Below are positions 24,961 through 36,050 of a stretch of DNA of 48,035 nucleotides, piece after piece. Numbering within the stretch: position 1 is the stretch's first letter; each line of letters opens with the position of its first letter. The notes beneath the pieces are model-generated. The model was not told the origin of the DNA. It made no database searches and saw nothing but the letters and a program-made list of their open reading frames with translations. This stretch comes from Helochares maculicollis (Eukaryota > Arthropoda > Insecta > Coleoptera > Hydrophilidae): positions 1-48,035 of the forward strand of contig JAWQRO010000220.1 in the NCBI GenBank assembly GCA_033557835.1, given 5' to 3'. Made by a program: the position numbers and the translations under genes.

Positions 24961-27216
24961 AGTTTATCTCTGCTAAATCTATTCTAAATTTGTAAATATT
25001 TCAAATTCTACAAATATTTTGTCTATACCAGAAACTGATGCGTATGATCATGGTGCAAACACTTATCTGAGACTCGAATTGAAAGCATTTGGTACCTATA
25101 ACCTATCAGAAAATATTGAGCTTAACATTACACTTGACTGAAATTTGAATTTCTACTTATCAATTTTGCATTTTTCACGCAAAAGTAATTGCATATCGTA
25201 TCACTCATTGTGAAAACAATCGCCGAATATATAGTAACGGAAGCTCTTTAATGACTACAAATCCTGACATACAAATACATACTAGCTGCCAATCCAGGGT
25301 TGTCAAAGAAGAGAGAAAGAACATAATCAATAGTTCCAGTAATTCTGGAATTCAACAAATGTCATAACTTGCTGTATATTTTTGTTTATACCTCATATAT
25401 ATGATTTAGAAACTATAATTTAAAGAATACTGTTGTACCTTCAACTCCGTTCGAAATGTTTAGTGGGAAAATATCATTTTCAGATGTAATTTAAATGCAC
25501 ACCTGGGCCTGCCTAATGTCAGAACCATAAACATGTTTACCAGTTTTTAAATTTCTCACTAAAGAGGAATTAACAAATGTAGTAAAAATAAACCTTGAGC
25601 AGCGTGTATCGCTTACTTTATACTATAACGTTATTTGCAGTTATTGCTATGCCGATACCGATTAAAATTAAATAATGATCACGCTGCTGTAATAAATTGT
25701 GTTTTCGTGCTGAAACTGTATTAGCCAGTTCCGCAATGCATTTTACTAAGAAAACTTGTAATTTGTCCTGTCGAGAATACCAACGCCGCATCGTTGTGTA
25801 AAGCTCTCAAGAAAATACAAAAAATTATGAGGCTGTCATGTGAATCATGTGAGATAACATTAGAGTTAAGTCACTGGTCTATGGTTAAATCATAATTATA
25901 CGCTAAAATCATTGACTATTCTGCCGTCCTTTTAATTTAAATTTTGTAAGTTATTTATTTTGTAATTACCGATAAAAATAGAAAAAAGATATTACATATT
26001 ATGTGATTTAATGATAGACGAAAAAACAAACGTATAAACATGTTTTCAGATATGCTTTTAACAATGAACATAAAAGATTATTTCCAATGAGATTTATAAA
26101 ATACATCAGGTGGTTACGTGCCAAGGACGATTGTGTTCGTCATGGCTAAATTTATACAAAATTTTTCTAAAAATTTAGTGAATTTCTGATTTTAATTACA
26201 TACCAATATAGCTTATATAATTTGCGTTTTGTTGATAAAAAATGTATCGACTGTAAATCAATAAACAAAAGCTGATACTTTTCCATAACTGAGGACTGTC
26301 GAAATCGGTATTGTTTTGTTGTTATGTATTTTGGTATTCATCATTTGTTTATTAACTTAAAACACTTCATGAATACCTTGGTCTAATAATAACTTTAGGG
26401 AAATGGGTTTATAGAATCAAATTTAGTATCAACTTTTCAAACCATAGAAATATTTGAAATGCAATACAAGTTTTCAAATTAATTTTACATAAAAAACAGA
26501 GCAGATTAAAATGTCATAACATCAAACGAGTACATCAAGCAAGTCACATTTTTTGCCCAAAACGTAACAATTACAAAATTTTCAATTAAATTCGCTTCTT
26601 TTTTATGTACCGCAAAACTAACTGAAAATAATGCTATATTATAATCTTCCAGACATTTAACGAGGTAACATGCGTCATATAAGTGATTTTACAGTCGTAA
26701 CAGCGCGATGATTTTCCATAGTTTTAGCGTGCCTAATAGCAAACTAATTACAAAGCTTTGTTAATTTCGCGATAGGATATTTGACAATAGAGACCACTTT
26801 AGCAAGTTCCGTTGTTTCTCAGAGTAGTTCGTTCAACTTCACTGAAAATTTAGTCTATGGATATAAATATCCGTAGTCAATTGGCATTACGCAACCTATT
26901 TTCATCCATTAAAACTAGCTACGTGAATTGATTTCAATCTGTTTCTTTTATGCGGTTGATTCCGTTCCAGCAAAAAGTGAATTTAGCAGAAATTTTTTAT
27001 TTGCAACATGAGGTTATGCAACTAACAATACTGCAATGCTGCAAATAAATCTAATAGCATATCCACAGTTAGTTGTCGCAGTTAGAAAGTTGAGATTGGT
27101 TGAGATTTAGTCAGTTAAGGCATTTCAATGTAGATTTCTAGCTTTTGTCTCCTCCAAAACCATTACAACTGCTTTAATTGAAGTTAATAATAATCTAAGA
27201 ACATGTAATTCAAATA
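24961..27216. other. Gene-free AT-rich stretch
   Basis: No gene, RNA or recognised repeat was found. This is the 3' flank of paralogue A. Confidence 0.55.
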
Positions 27217-27226
27217 TTTATTTATT
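27217..27226 (-). promoter_or_regulatory. Polyadenylation signals of paralogue A
   Basis: Two overlapping AATAAA hexamers on the minus strand (27226-27221 and 27222-27217) overlap the stop codon of gene A. The 3' UTR must therefore be very short if they are used. Confidence 0.6.
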
Positions 27227-28691
27227 AGTCTTTACATTTTTTCAACTTATCGTGGTAAGAAATAATAGATCCGTTATTAGTAACTACATGTAAATTTTCT
27301 GCTGAACAATTAGGATTTATATGAGGATTGTGCAGTTCCGATATCTGGGTAGAAGATGCAGCAGCTGAATCACCTGAACTGTGTAATTTACCACTCCAAT
27401 ACTCGTTCCCAGGCAAAGCGTTACTATCCCAAGCATAGGTAACAAAAAGGAGCTTCCCGCTGTGTTCGCCTGTAAGTTTTACGTGTGGATCAACCTTTGA
27501 AAAATGAATATTGATTCCTCCTTTGGGATGGTTCACAATTGCCACTTTTTGACCATCTTTGTATTTGCCACAATCTGGACATTTGAAGTATCCAAAACGA
27601 ATGTCGCTCACTGCATGTAAATATTCACCTAAACATCTAAAATGAACGGAGAATTAGCAATAAAATTCACACTACATATTTCCCAAAAAAGCTTACTCTA
27701 GTCTGTCTGCGAAAGTATCAAGGAAAACTCTTTCTTGATGCCGGGATATCATCCATATCCCGAGCCCAATACCAACTACGTGTACGAAAGCGAACTTTCC
27801 TTTATCTTTAGCTCTTTGATTGGCTTCTACCAAAGCTGTATCAAAACTGTAAGCAAGCCTTTTCCTATAAACAGCATTATCAAAAAGCAGCACTTTATTT
27901 ATTTTAACATAGTCACTACTACGTGAGCGAAGCAGCCCGCTTGTTTCCGTAATACCATAAAAATCAGCCATCAATCCAGAAATAGTGTTCATATTTCTGT
28001 GTGAAAATACAATATCTGCATGTTCCATAACCCCAGGCTTTACTAACCTTGGTCCAATCAGGCCTATTATAATACCGTTGGCTTCTATTTTATTACGATC
28101 TTCTTCTGCAACACCATCATTTTTTCTGTTGCCGTTATTGACAAAATACGTGTATGAGCTAACTGATAGGAAGGCAGAAAGTTTCATTTCATCATAACTC
28201 AAGCAATTCTCCAAAATTAAAGGGGATTCCTCAGATGCGGTTCCAATAGATTCCCATTTTCCACTACCTTGCATGCCATTGACTAGGATGTAATAATCAC
28301 ATTTTTTCATAAAAGTTGCAGCTCGTTTCTGAAGAAGTCTTTGGATTAGCCTCAAGACCGTGAAGTTTTTGTAGAAATTCTTCTCGATTGACGTGCCTGA
28401 TTGCTGCTTTTGGATTAAAAAGTTTGCACAAAGTGCCAAGATATCTTCATGGATTAACGGATAGGTGGAATTGATGTTTTCTTCGAGGACGTCTTTTGCA
28501 ATCGACTGCTTCAAAACTTTACATCTTCCAGTATCGATGGGAAACGCCAGAGGAAAGTTGTTGCTCTTATCGATTATATCTTCAAGGGACACATTTCTGC
28601 GTTCAATTTTCTCAAGAACGGGCAAATCTTTCAGTAATAAATCAATAGCTTCTTTGGTGAATAATTTGCGAGTAGCTCGCTGTGTTGCCAT
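27225..28691 (-). CDS. Paralogue A: uncharacterised DUF4804-like protein, 2 exons, 468 aa
   Basis: Two-exon gene. Exon 1 is 28691-27697 and exon 2 is 27636-27225, with a 60-bp GT-AG intron (27696-27637) inside the Glu codon of the ADRLE segment. I chose the ATG at 28691; the open frame extends six codons upstream only through a TTG. Order along the protein: an N-terminal helical region (about 1-120), a central block with LSYDEMKLSAFLSVSS and GNRKN (about 175-200), a GLIGPR stretch (about 210), RLAYSFDTALVEANQR and HVVGIGLG (about 275-310), a CPDCGK segment (about 350), then the C-terminal PGNEYW motif (407-412). Where B, C and D have ACSTQ, gene A has ASSTQ (426-429), losing the conserved Cys. 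Length matches its paralogues, so the gene looks intact. Function is unknown, and the DUF4804 label is from memory, not a search. No signal peptide or membrane segment is obvious. Confidence 0.88.
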
Positions 28692-28727
28692 TCCACTGAT
28701 GAGAGCCAATGCTTAGTATTTTTAAAT

Positions 28728-28729
28728 CT
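28728..28729 (-). promoter_or_regulatory. Candidate 5' UTR intron acceptor, paralogue A
   Basis: On the minus strand a pyrimidine-rich TTGTTTGTTTCAG ends 36 nt before the ATG and fits a splice acceptor. B and C have an acceptor-like CTTAG at a similar place, which suggests an untranslated first exon upstream. Confidence 0.45.
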
Positions 28730-30142
28730 GAAACAAACAAGTTACGTTAAGTATTGATCTTTGGAATACACTAGAAACAGCAATTTTAGCAATTTATATT
28801 GTGACCTAGGTTTCAGGTTAAGCAGATGAACTTTGAATAAAGGCTTCAATATTACTTTTTAAAGTAATTAGGTTATGGCTAAAGCATTGGTATGAAATTC
28901 ATCCGGATTAGACATATGAAGCAGACTGCTACTCAATTAAGTTATTTAAAAGACCAGTCAATTATTTATACACCATATTAATATAAAAACATAGAGCAAG
29001 AAGAACGAAGTTGCATTTGCAATATTTTCAAGGCACCAAGCTGCTTGCGTTGGTAAACTGAAAGTGCCTTCCCAGCGCCCATTCACAGGCATGCAGATAT
29101 AATACTAATTATTTATATACATTTTATTGTTAAGCATACATTTAAAATGTTAATCTTACTCCTCCTAAAAAAGTTGACAGTTATCTTCAGGATGAATCCA
29201 GGATTTGACCTTATCCTCCACTCTCGAACCCGTCCAACTCCATAGGATGACCTTGACTAACTTGTGGGGAATTTCAGTCTGTAGGGAAAGGAGAGATAAA
29301 CAAACAATGAATCATTTTCCTACATGGAAGTGAACGTAGCCGCTACGTATTAATTACCCATCCACATTTTGCTTCCCTTATAAGTTGGGGGCCCTTGCTC
29401 CACTCTTACACAAAAATGGTCTTCTGTTGGTTGGCCAGATTTTCATTAATAAACTGATGGTTTAGGCTGGGCTCAAAAAAGAGGAAGTTACATAAAAAAT
29501 TAGAGGTAGTGACATAAATTAAACGAATATCATTCATTTTTCTGTCTAGTCTTCTTAAAAAATATCAAGAGGGTCACCATTTTTAAAACGGCTAGTTGTC
29601 TTGAACTCATCTTAATCCTACTCGGACGTGTCTCATCTCGTCCTTATTGCCTACAATATCCAATTTAGATGTAATTGTACTACAAAGACGACAGCAAGTA
29701 TCTGAAACTTTCTATAGGTAAAGAATATCATTTAAAAAACGAAACGACCCTGGAATAATTTGGATATATGGAATTCTGTTGTGGGGAATACGATCATTCT
29801 ATAACCCCTAGACACCGAATGGACGTCAATTTAAAACACAAAATAATAGTTTGCTTTAAATGTCATTATTTCTATGATTATACATAATCTTTAGATGTGA
29901 AAAGATTAGATGTTCGTCCAAACAAATCAATCCTCCATTAGTCAAACTTCTGTATGTTTATCAATTACGGCTAAAATATTTATTTATTGCATTGGTACAA
30001 ATTGTAAATAAAAAAAGTATATAAGAATGTTGATCCTTGTTACGAGTGTTTAAGTTAGAAGGTATCTTGTAAAATCTTCTAAGACCACCACTAAACATGC
30101 AATATTTTTAAGGGATTAAAATTTTACTTCTAAGTAGTTTCC
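28730..30142. other. Intergenic region between paralogues A and B
   Basis: No open frame of note. It should hold the promoter and any untranslated first exon of A. On the minus strand a TATATAAAT box (29119-29111) lies about 60 nt before a TCAGTTT initiator-like site (29061-29055). That spacing is longer than the usual 30 nt, so this is only a candidate. Confidence 0.4.
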
Positions 30143-31636
30143 TCAAACTTTCAATTCTTTCAATAATTCTTGATAAGTGATAACACTTGCATTTCTCATG
30201 GCAACCCTAAGATTGTTAGCTGAGCATTTGGGGTTAATATGAGCATTGTGAAGTTCAGCTACTTGCGTTGAACACGCTGCTGCTGGATCACTAGTCGTGT
30301 CCAAACCGCCCGCCCAGTACTCATTCCCTGGCAGACTATTAGAATCCCATGCAAAAGACACAACTAATTCCTTCACTGAAAATTGTAAGCAGTGAGATTC
30401 ACAAATCTAAAACTCCATTAATCAACTTACATTCATGTTCTCCTGTTAATTTGCAATGTGGATCTTCGTTTGAAAAGTGGATAGTTATTCCCATCTTGGG
30501 ATGGCCATCGAGAGGCACTTTGGCTCCATTCAAATATTTGCCACAACGATTCGCCTGAAAATACCCAAAACGGACGTCACTGACATGAGTTAAGCTGCCA
30601 CCTAGCGCCCTATAACAACAGGTTTAGTGTACTGAGCTTAAAGAAAATATCGAAAAATGTACTCTAGTCGTTCGATGAATGTTGTAAGAAACAATTCTTC
30701 TTGGTGAGGTGAAATTTTCCAAACTCCAAGTCCAATTCCCACCATATGTATAAAAGCAAATTTATTTGTGTCATTGCCCCGTTGATTCGCTTCAATTAAC
30801 ATAGTATCAAAACTGTACGCAAGTCTTTTCTTATACACTTTATTGTCGAAATAAACACCTGGTTTTATTTGTATAGAATCGGAAAAATTTAAACGAATAA
30901 GACCAATTTGCGACACGCCATAAAAATCGGCCATTAATTTCGATATAGAAGTGTCCCATTTAGAAAACAATATATCAGAATTCTCCATAACGCCCGATTT
31001 TGGCAATCGAGGCCCTATTAAACCAACAATAACACCCTCGTCCTGAACTAAATTGCGATTTTCTTCAGGAATTCCTCTGTTCTTCCTGTTGCCAGTGTTG
31101 ACAAAGTGCGTCCTGGAGCTAACTGATAAAAATGCCGACAATTTCATTTCGTCAAAACTTAAGCAATTAGATAAAATCAGCGGAAATTCTTCAGCAACTG
31201 TACCAACTTTTTCCCAATTACCTCTTCCTCTCAAATTGTTTGCAAGCACATGAAATCCCAGAAAAACTACAGCCCTCTTTTGGAGGAGTTTTTGAATCAA
31301 TTGCAGAACTGTTAATTCTTTATAGTAGTTCTTTTCGATGACACTGCCGGATTTCCGCTTTTCGAGGATAAATCTGGCGCAGAGTGCGATAATGTCTTCG
31401 TGAATTATGGGGTGCGTGGAATTTATGTTGTTTTCTAACTGTTCTACAGGAATGAATTCCTTAAGTACTTTGCATCTTGCTGTATTTATCGGAAACTTCA
31501 CTTGAAATTTGTCGCTGTTGTCTATGATTTCTTGTAGAGTCACCTGCACTTCCTCGGTAGGAAGCAGATCTTGCATTAGCAAGCTGATGGTTGCCTCCGT
31601 ATAGAAGTGATGACGTTGATTTTCTCTTGGGGCCAT
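30143..31636 (-). CDS. Paralogue B: uncharacterised DUF4804-like protein, 3 exons, 461 aa
   Basis: Exons 31636-30663, 30609-30431 and 30375-30143, with introns of 53 bp (30662-30610, phase 2, in the Glu codon after IERL) and 55 bp (30430-30376, phase 1, after GEHE). Both have GT-AG ends (donors GTACAT and GTAAGT) and joining them restores an open frame that aligns with single-exon D. The ATG at 31636 starts MAPREN. The protein has the family blocks: LSFDEMKLSAFLSVSS, GNRKN, GLIGPRL, RLAYSFDTMLIEANQR, HMVGIGLGVWKISPHQ, VSDVRFGYF, HPKMGI, LPGNEYW (PGNEYW 400-405) and DPAAACSTQVAELHN (Cys 419). It is closest to C, with the same intron positions and the same exon 2 and 3 lengths (179 and 233 nt), so B and C are the most recent duplicates. 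Function unknown; no membrane or secretion signal seen. Confidence 0.88.
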
Positions 31637-31645
31637 AGTTACGAC

Positions 31646-32658
31646 CTAAGTAATTATACTGATATTATAGAGACTAGGTTAAATTTAAGATTTAAGTTTT
31701 GCAAGTAGTTAATATATTGGAAAACACGTGCCTTATTTAGTGATTCTTTAACTATTGTAAGCTCTGAATCTCTGTAACTGTTTAACCTGTCTAAGTCTTT
31801 ACCATAATACTTTGAAGTATAAACTAGGCCAAAATAATACAACTTAACTAGAAATAATGAAAGCATTTCGTGATCAAAGTGATATAAAACGGAGTATAAA
31901 TTTAAATCTCTTGGTTAACCTTAGCAAATCTAAAAAGACATAGACAAAAGCATAAATTGTAACGTTCAATTCAGAGGTTTCAAAATGACAACGATTCTTG
32001 ATATTGCATCATATTACAAATAGTCCAAATATTATGCATTGCCATATAAGTGCTTCTAAAGAGGACTTTGATGCTTATCATGTCTAACTTAGATGAATAT
32101 TTCAGTAGTTGGTAGGTTTCTTAGTTTTGCAATTTCAGTTCTACTGACAGTTTAAATAATAATAAAGCCAAAAAGAACAAGTGGAATCGAGCCATAACTT
32201 CGGGATCCCTCGGAATTGGAAACGTATAAAACTGTTTGCGCACGTTGAAACATAACTATTTTGTAGAATGTTAGGATACAATTGAAACCCCGACCGCATC
32301 AATTCATCCCGACATTCATCATATGGTTTTAAATAATTAATTGAAAATTCCAACTCCTAATGGGGTCTATTGAGGCACACTTTCAAAGCTACACTTGCTA
32401 AGCCGAGCTCCAGAGTAAATATATGTATTTATATAAGTTCCACTATTTTTCTTCTAATTTAGAAGGTACATTAGTTGAAATAATTTTAAGCCGTTCAGCG
32501 GCAATAATAATAAGCTGCTGTGTTCAAAATCTTTTAAAAAACAATATATATATTCTCGTCATAGCTTAATACATAAATAACAGAGGTATATAGTTATAAG
32601 TTCGTAAAATCTAAAATATTTTTAAGCAAATCAAATTTAGTACTGCTAAGCAGCATTT
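31646..32658. other. Intergenic region between paralogues B and C
   Basis: Should contain the promoter and leader of B. On the minus strand an acceptor-like TTACTTAG lies 9 nt before the B start codon (AG at 31647-31646), and a TATATAAATA box lies at 32435-32426. The short open frames here have no family resemblance. Confidence 0.4.
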
Positions 32659-34160
32659 TCACACTTTTAATGCTTGCAAAAGATCTTGATACGTTATAAC
32701 ACTTCCATTTCTCATGGCAACACGAAGGTTATATGCTGAACATTTAGGGTTAATATGGGCATTGTGCAGCTCGACTATTTGCGTTGAACATGCTGCTGCT
32801 GGGTCACTGGAGGTGTGTAAACTTCCACCCCAATATTCGTTTCCTGGCATGCTATTCGAATCCCATGCAAAAGAAACTACTAATATTTTGGCTAAAAAAT
32901 ATAGCTATTAAAATAGGCAAATTATATCAGCATTAGAAAGCTTACAGTCGTGTTCTCCCGTTAATTTACACTGTGGATCTTCTTTCGAAAAGTGAACCGT
33001 TATTCCCATCTTGGGATGATGGTCAAGAGGCACTTTGTCACCATTATGAAATTTTCCACAGCTATTTAACTCGAAGTACCCAAATCGAACATCAGTTACA
33101 TAACTTAAATTTCCACCTATTGCACTAAAACAGCAATAGATTCATAATACATACAAACATAAATCAAAAAGCCTTACAGAAGCCTTTCGAGAAATGTTGC
33201 CAGGAAAATCTCCTCCTGATGCGGGGATATCTTCCAGACTCCTAGTCCAATTCCTACTATATGTACTAGAGTGTCACTATTTTTCTCTTGACCTCTTTGA
33301 TTAGCTTCAATCAACATAGTATCGAAACTGTAGGCAAGTCTTTTTATATAAACATCGTTATCGAAAAAACGTCCCGGTGATATCTGCACACAGTTGGAAA
33401 ATGTGGATCGCATAAATCCATACTGTGACACCTGGTAAAAATCTGCCATTAGTTTTGGTATAGAAGATATATTCCATTTTGAAAACAATATGTCAGCATT
33501 TTCCATAACGCCTAACTTTGACATTCGAGGCCCAATCAACCCAACGATAACACCCTCCTGCTGAACTAAATCACGATTTTGTTCAGGAATTCCTTTATTT
33601 CGCCTGCTTCCAGTATTGACGAAGTGTGTCCAAGAACTAATGGATAAAAATGCCGACAACTTCATTTCATCGTAGCTCAGACAATTAGATAGAGTCAGTG
33701 GAGATTCTTCAGCAACTGTACCGACAGTTTCCCATTTGCCAGCGTCTTCCGACCCATCTAAAAGTTTGTAAACATCTTGCTTACCAACGAAAATAGCTGC
33801 CCTTTTTTCAAGAAATTTGCGAATTAGCTTCAAAACCGTAAAGTCTTTATAATACTTCTTTTCGATGTCACTTCCAGATTTTCGTTTTTCGAGAATAAAC
33901 ATGGCACAGAGTGCGATGATGTCTTCGTGGATTATGGGATAAGCGGAATTGATGTAGTTTTCCAGAGTCTCCAAAGGCACGGATTCTTTAAGAATTTTGC
34001 ATCTTGCTGTATCAATTGGAAATTTCAATGGGAACTTTTCGCTATTGTCTAGGATTTCTTGTAAAGTCACTTTTACATCTTCAATCGGCTGCAGGTCTTG
34101 CTTTAATAAGCTGATGGTTTCAGCTGTGTAAAAATGGTGGCGTTTTTCTGTTGGCGGCAT
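32659..34160 (-). CDS. Paralogue C: uncharacterised DUF4804-like protein, 3 exons, 464 aa
   Basis: Exons 34160-33178, 33124-32946 and 32891-32659, with introns of 53 bp (33177-33125, phase 2) and 54 bp (32945-32892, phase 1), both GT-AG with GTAAG donors. The splice positions are identical to those of B. The ATG at 34160 starts MPPTEK, 9 nt after an acceptor-like TTTACTTAG. Family blocks in order: LSYDEMKLSAFLSISS, GLIGPR, RLAYSFDTMLIEANQR, HIVGIGLGVWKISPHQ, DVRFGYF, HPKMGI, MPGNEYW (PGNEYW 403-408) and DPAAACSTQIVELHN (Cys 422). The first-intron codon is Leu rather than the Glu of A, B and D. A few hundred bases around the 3' end also resemble the 3' flank of B. Intact by length and frame; function unknown. 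Confidence 0.88.
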
Positions 34161-34169
34161 TGCGGAAAT

Positions 34170-34978
34170 CTAAGTAAATATATTTAGATCTAAGAAGCGC
34201 ATTTCACAATACTTTTTGTTTAAATGCATAATTTTCAACTGCTTAGTTTCTAAATATTTTACAATGTATTAAAAATTATTTATGAAATCCTGGAGAAAAC
34301 TTTAGAGAAAGTGTTTTTCTATTGCAGGATTTGCAACTCAATTGATTCAACTATTGTCAATTTAACCACACAAAGACGAAACGCAGATTAAGTAAGGTAT
34401 CTAGAGGAACGTATCGATTTGTAAAAATTTCTGTTTGCCGTTATTGTTCATAATTAGTGTTTGAATGCCCAAAATGCCATAATCGCTGCTTATCATTGAG
34501 GTGATACGAGATTATGTTACTATACATTTTGGGTGTGCTCATAAAACGAAATAATTACATCAATGATAAAACTATTTAGACAGTTAAAAAAAGTTTATTT
34601 GCCGCTTCATTAAATTGACGCTCTTTGTATAGAAGCACGCATTTTATTATAGGGATTTAAAAAGTGGCTAGGAAATATTTGTAGATATGCTCGAATTTTA
34701 TTTTGCTTAAATAATATCGACTTTATAGTTTATTGTCTTAATTTAGCGTCACACTAAATAAACTATAAGGCTTTAAGTATGCGTTTTACTTGAATTCGGT
34801 TCCGTAGTTGTTATAAACCATGTGATAGCAAATATAGCGTATGTATAAACAGTGAACATTCATTTTTCAACACATGGTCATAATATCTCAAATTGTATAA
34901 ACTGATTTATGATTATTTTTCTTACGTATTAAACAATGTCTCTTGCTGCACAGAGTGAAGGATAATTTAGGATGAAAG
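34170..34978. other. Upstream region of paralogue C
   Basis: Holds the acceptor-like TTTACTTAG (AG at 34171-34170) just before the C start. Otherwise no recognisable feature up to the Penelope-like element. Confidence 0.4.
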
Positions 34979-34984
34979 TTGTTG

Positions 34985-35787
34985 AAGGTGTTTAGTAATT
35001 CGTCTGGAAATAGAAACCAACAAAAAATTTCATTCCTGGACACACTATTAATACATGAAGACAATAATAAAATTATAACAAACTGGTACCAAAAACCAAC
35101 ACACAGCTGGAGATATATACATTTCGACTCAAACTACCCAATTTTACAAAAGAAGAACGTCCTAACAAACATAATCTTAAAATCCTTAAAGATAGCAGAC
35201 AAAAAATTCAAAGAATTTATGAAAAAAAAATCAAAAAAACCTTTTTAGAAAATAACTACCCGTATAAACTAATAAAAAATACAGTCGCGTATATAACACA
35301 AAACAACAACGATACCACAGAAGAAAACCCAAAAAAACTCAAGAATCCAAAATATGTTGCAATTCCCTTTATTAATCCAGGATCATACATACATAAAAAG
35401 AAACTCGAAAAATTCAGCATAATACCTGCCTTCGGCACAACAACAAAAAATCCATCTATATTAACTAACACAAAAAACAAAATCAATAAGAAGGATATTA
35501 ACAACGTAGTCTACAAAATTAATTGCAAGGAATGCAATAAAAACTATATTGGAACTAAGTCCCAACCACTCAAAAATAGAATAAATCAACATAAATCAGA
35601 CACAAATATTAACCCGAACAGCACAGCTTTAGCAAAACACGCCAATGAAAAAACACATTCGTTCGACTACGAGAACACGAAAATTCTAGAAATTGAAAAC
35701 GACACAAAGAAACGTCTTCTATTGGAAATTCTACACAGAAATCGAAGTCATACTTACTACGAAAAAACACAGAAGGCACTAAAGTAA
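34985..35787 (+). pseudogene. PLE reverse transcriptase C-terminus plus GIY-YIG endonuclease
   Basis: The first open part (to 35248) carries the PLE motif FLDTLLIHEDNNK followed by NWYQKPTHSWRYIHFDSNYP. A one-base frameshift in an A-rich run near 35225-35245 moves the frame. The second part (about 35245-35787) is open for about 180 codons and ends at TAA 35785-35787. It contains the GIY-YIG core VVYKINCKECNKNYIG (about 35506-35553), followed by KNRINQHK and KHANEKTH. The CxxC pair and the two His-containing segments fit the CCHH zinc-binding pattern described for PLE GIY-YIG domains. In an intact element this domain nicks target DNA to prime reverse transcription. This copy lacks the polymerase core and has a frameshift, so it is dead as a unit. 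Confidence 0.85.
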
Positions 35788-35859
35788 CCAAACCAACGAA
35801 TTTGTTACCAATAAATAAAATGTTTGTTTACAAACAATTAAAATAAATTAAATAAAAAC

Positions 35860-35915
35860 ATCACTTCTGACGATGCTTCTTGTTAAAATGAAGCGAAACC
35901 GTAAAGAGTAAGAGT
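35860..35915 (+). ncRNA. Candidate hammerhead ribozyme in PLE tail
   Basis: The conserved hammerhead core elements occur in order: CTGACGA (35867-35873), a helix II that pairs TGCTTC with GAAGCG, and GAAAC (35895-35899). Hammerhead motifs are an established feature of Penelope-like elements. Stem III would be very short, and stem I pairs only weakly around the candidate GTA cleavage sites. The core is therefore convincing but the full fold is not. Copy 2 shows the same helix II with CTGA changed to CCGA, which would inactivate it. Confidence 0.5.
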
Positions 35916-35948
35916 TAATTAAACATCTATAGCTACTAAATACATTTT

Positions 35949-35961
35949 ATATATACATACA

Positions 35962-36047
<86 letters not shown>
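35949..36047. repeat. (ACAT)n(AT)n compound microsatellite
   Basis: About 40 bp of ACAT units followed by about 55 bp of alternating AT, starting within 15 bp of the end of the Penelope-like element. Confidence 0.97.

Positions 36048-36050
<3 letters not shown>

Larger units (their letters stand above)
34979..35935 (+). mobile_element. Penelope-like retroelement, copy 1 (5' truncated)
   Basis: The 3' portion of a Penelope-like element (PLE): the end of the reverse-transcriptase region, a GIY-YIG endonuclease domain, then a non-coding tail with a hammerhead-ribozyme-like core ending at AGCTACTAAAT. It lies between paralogues C and D on the opposite strand from the genes, and abuts an (ACAT)n(AT)n microsatellite. 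No reverse-transcriptase catalytic motif is present upstream, so it is truncated at its 5' end. An inverted relative lies at 24422-24960. Confidence 0.9.

Noticed and set aside
27735..28716. Plus-strand open frames opposite paralogue A (and similar ones opposite B, C and D)
   Set aside because: They are antisense shadows of conserved coding sequence, with no start context or family resemblance.
29055..29120. TATA plus initiator pair as the promoter of paralogue A
   Set aside because: Spacing is about 60 nt instead of about 30; kept only as a weak candidate in the intergenic note.
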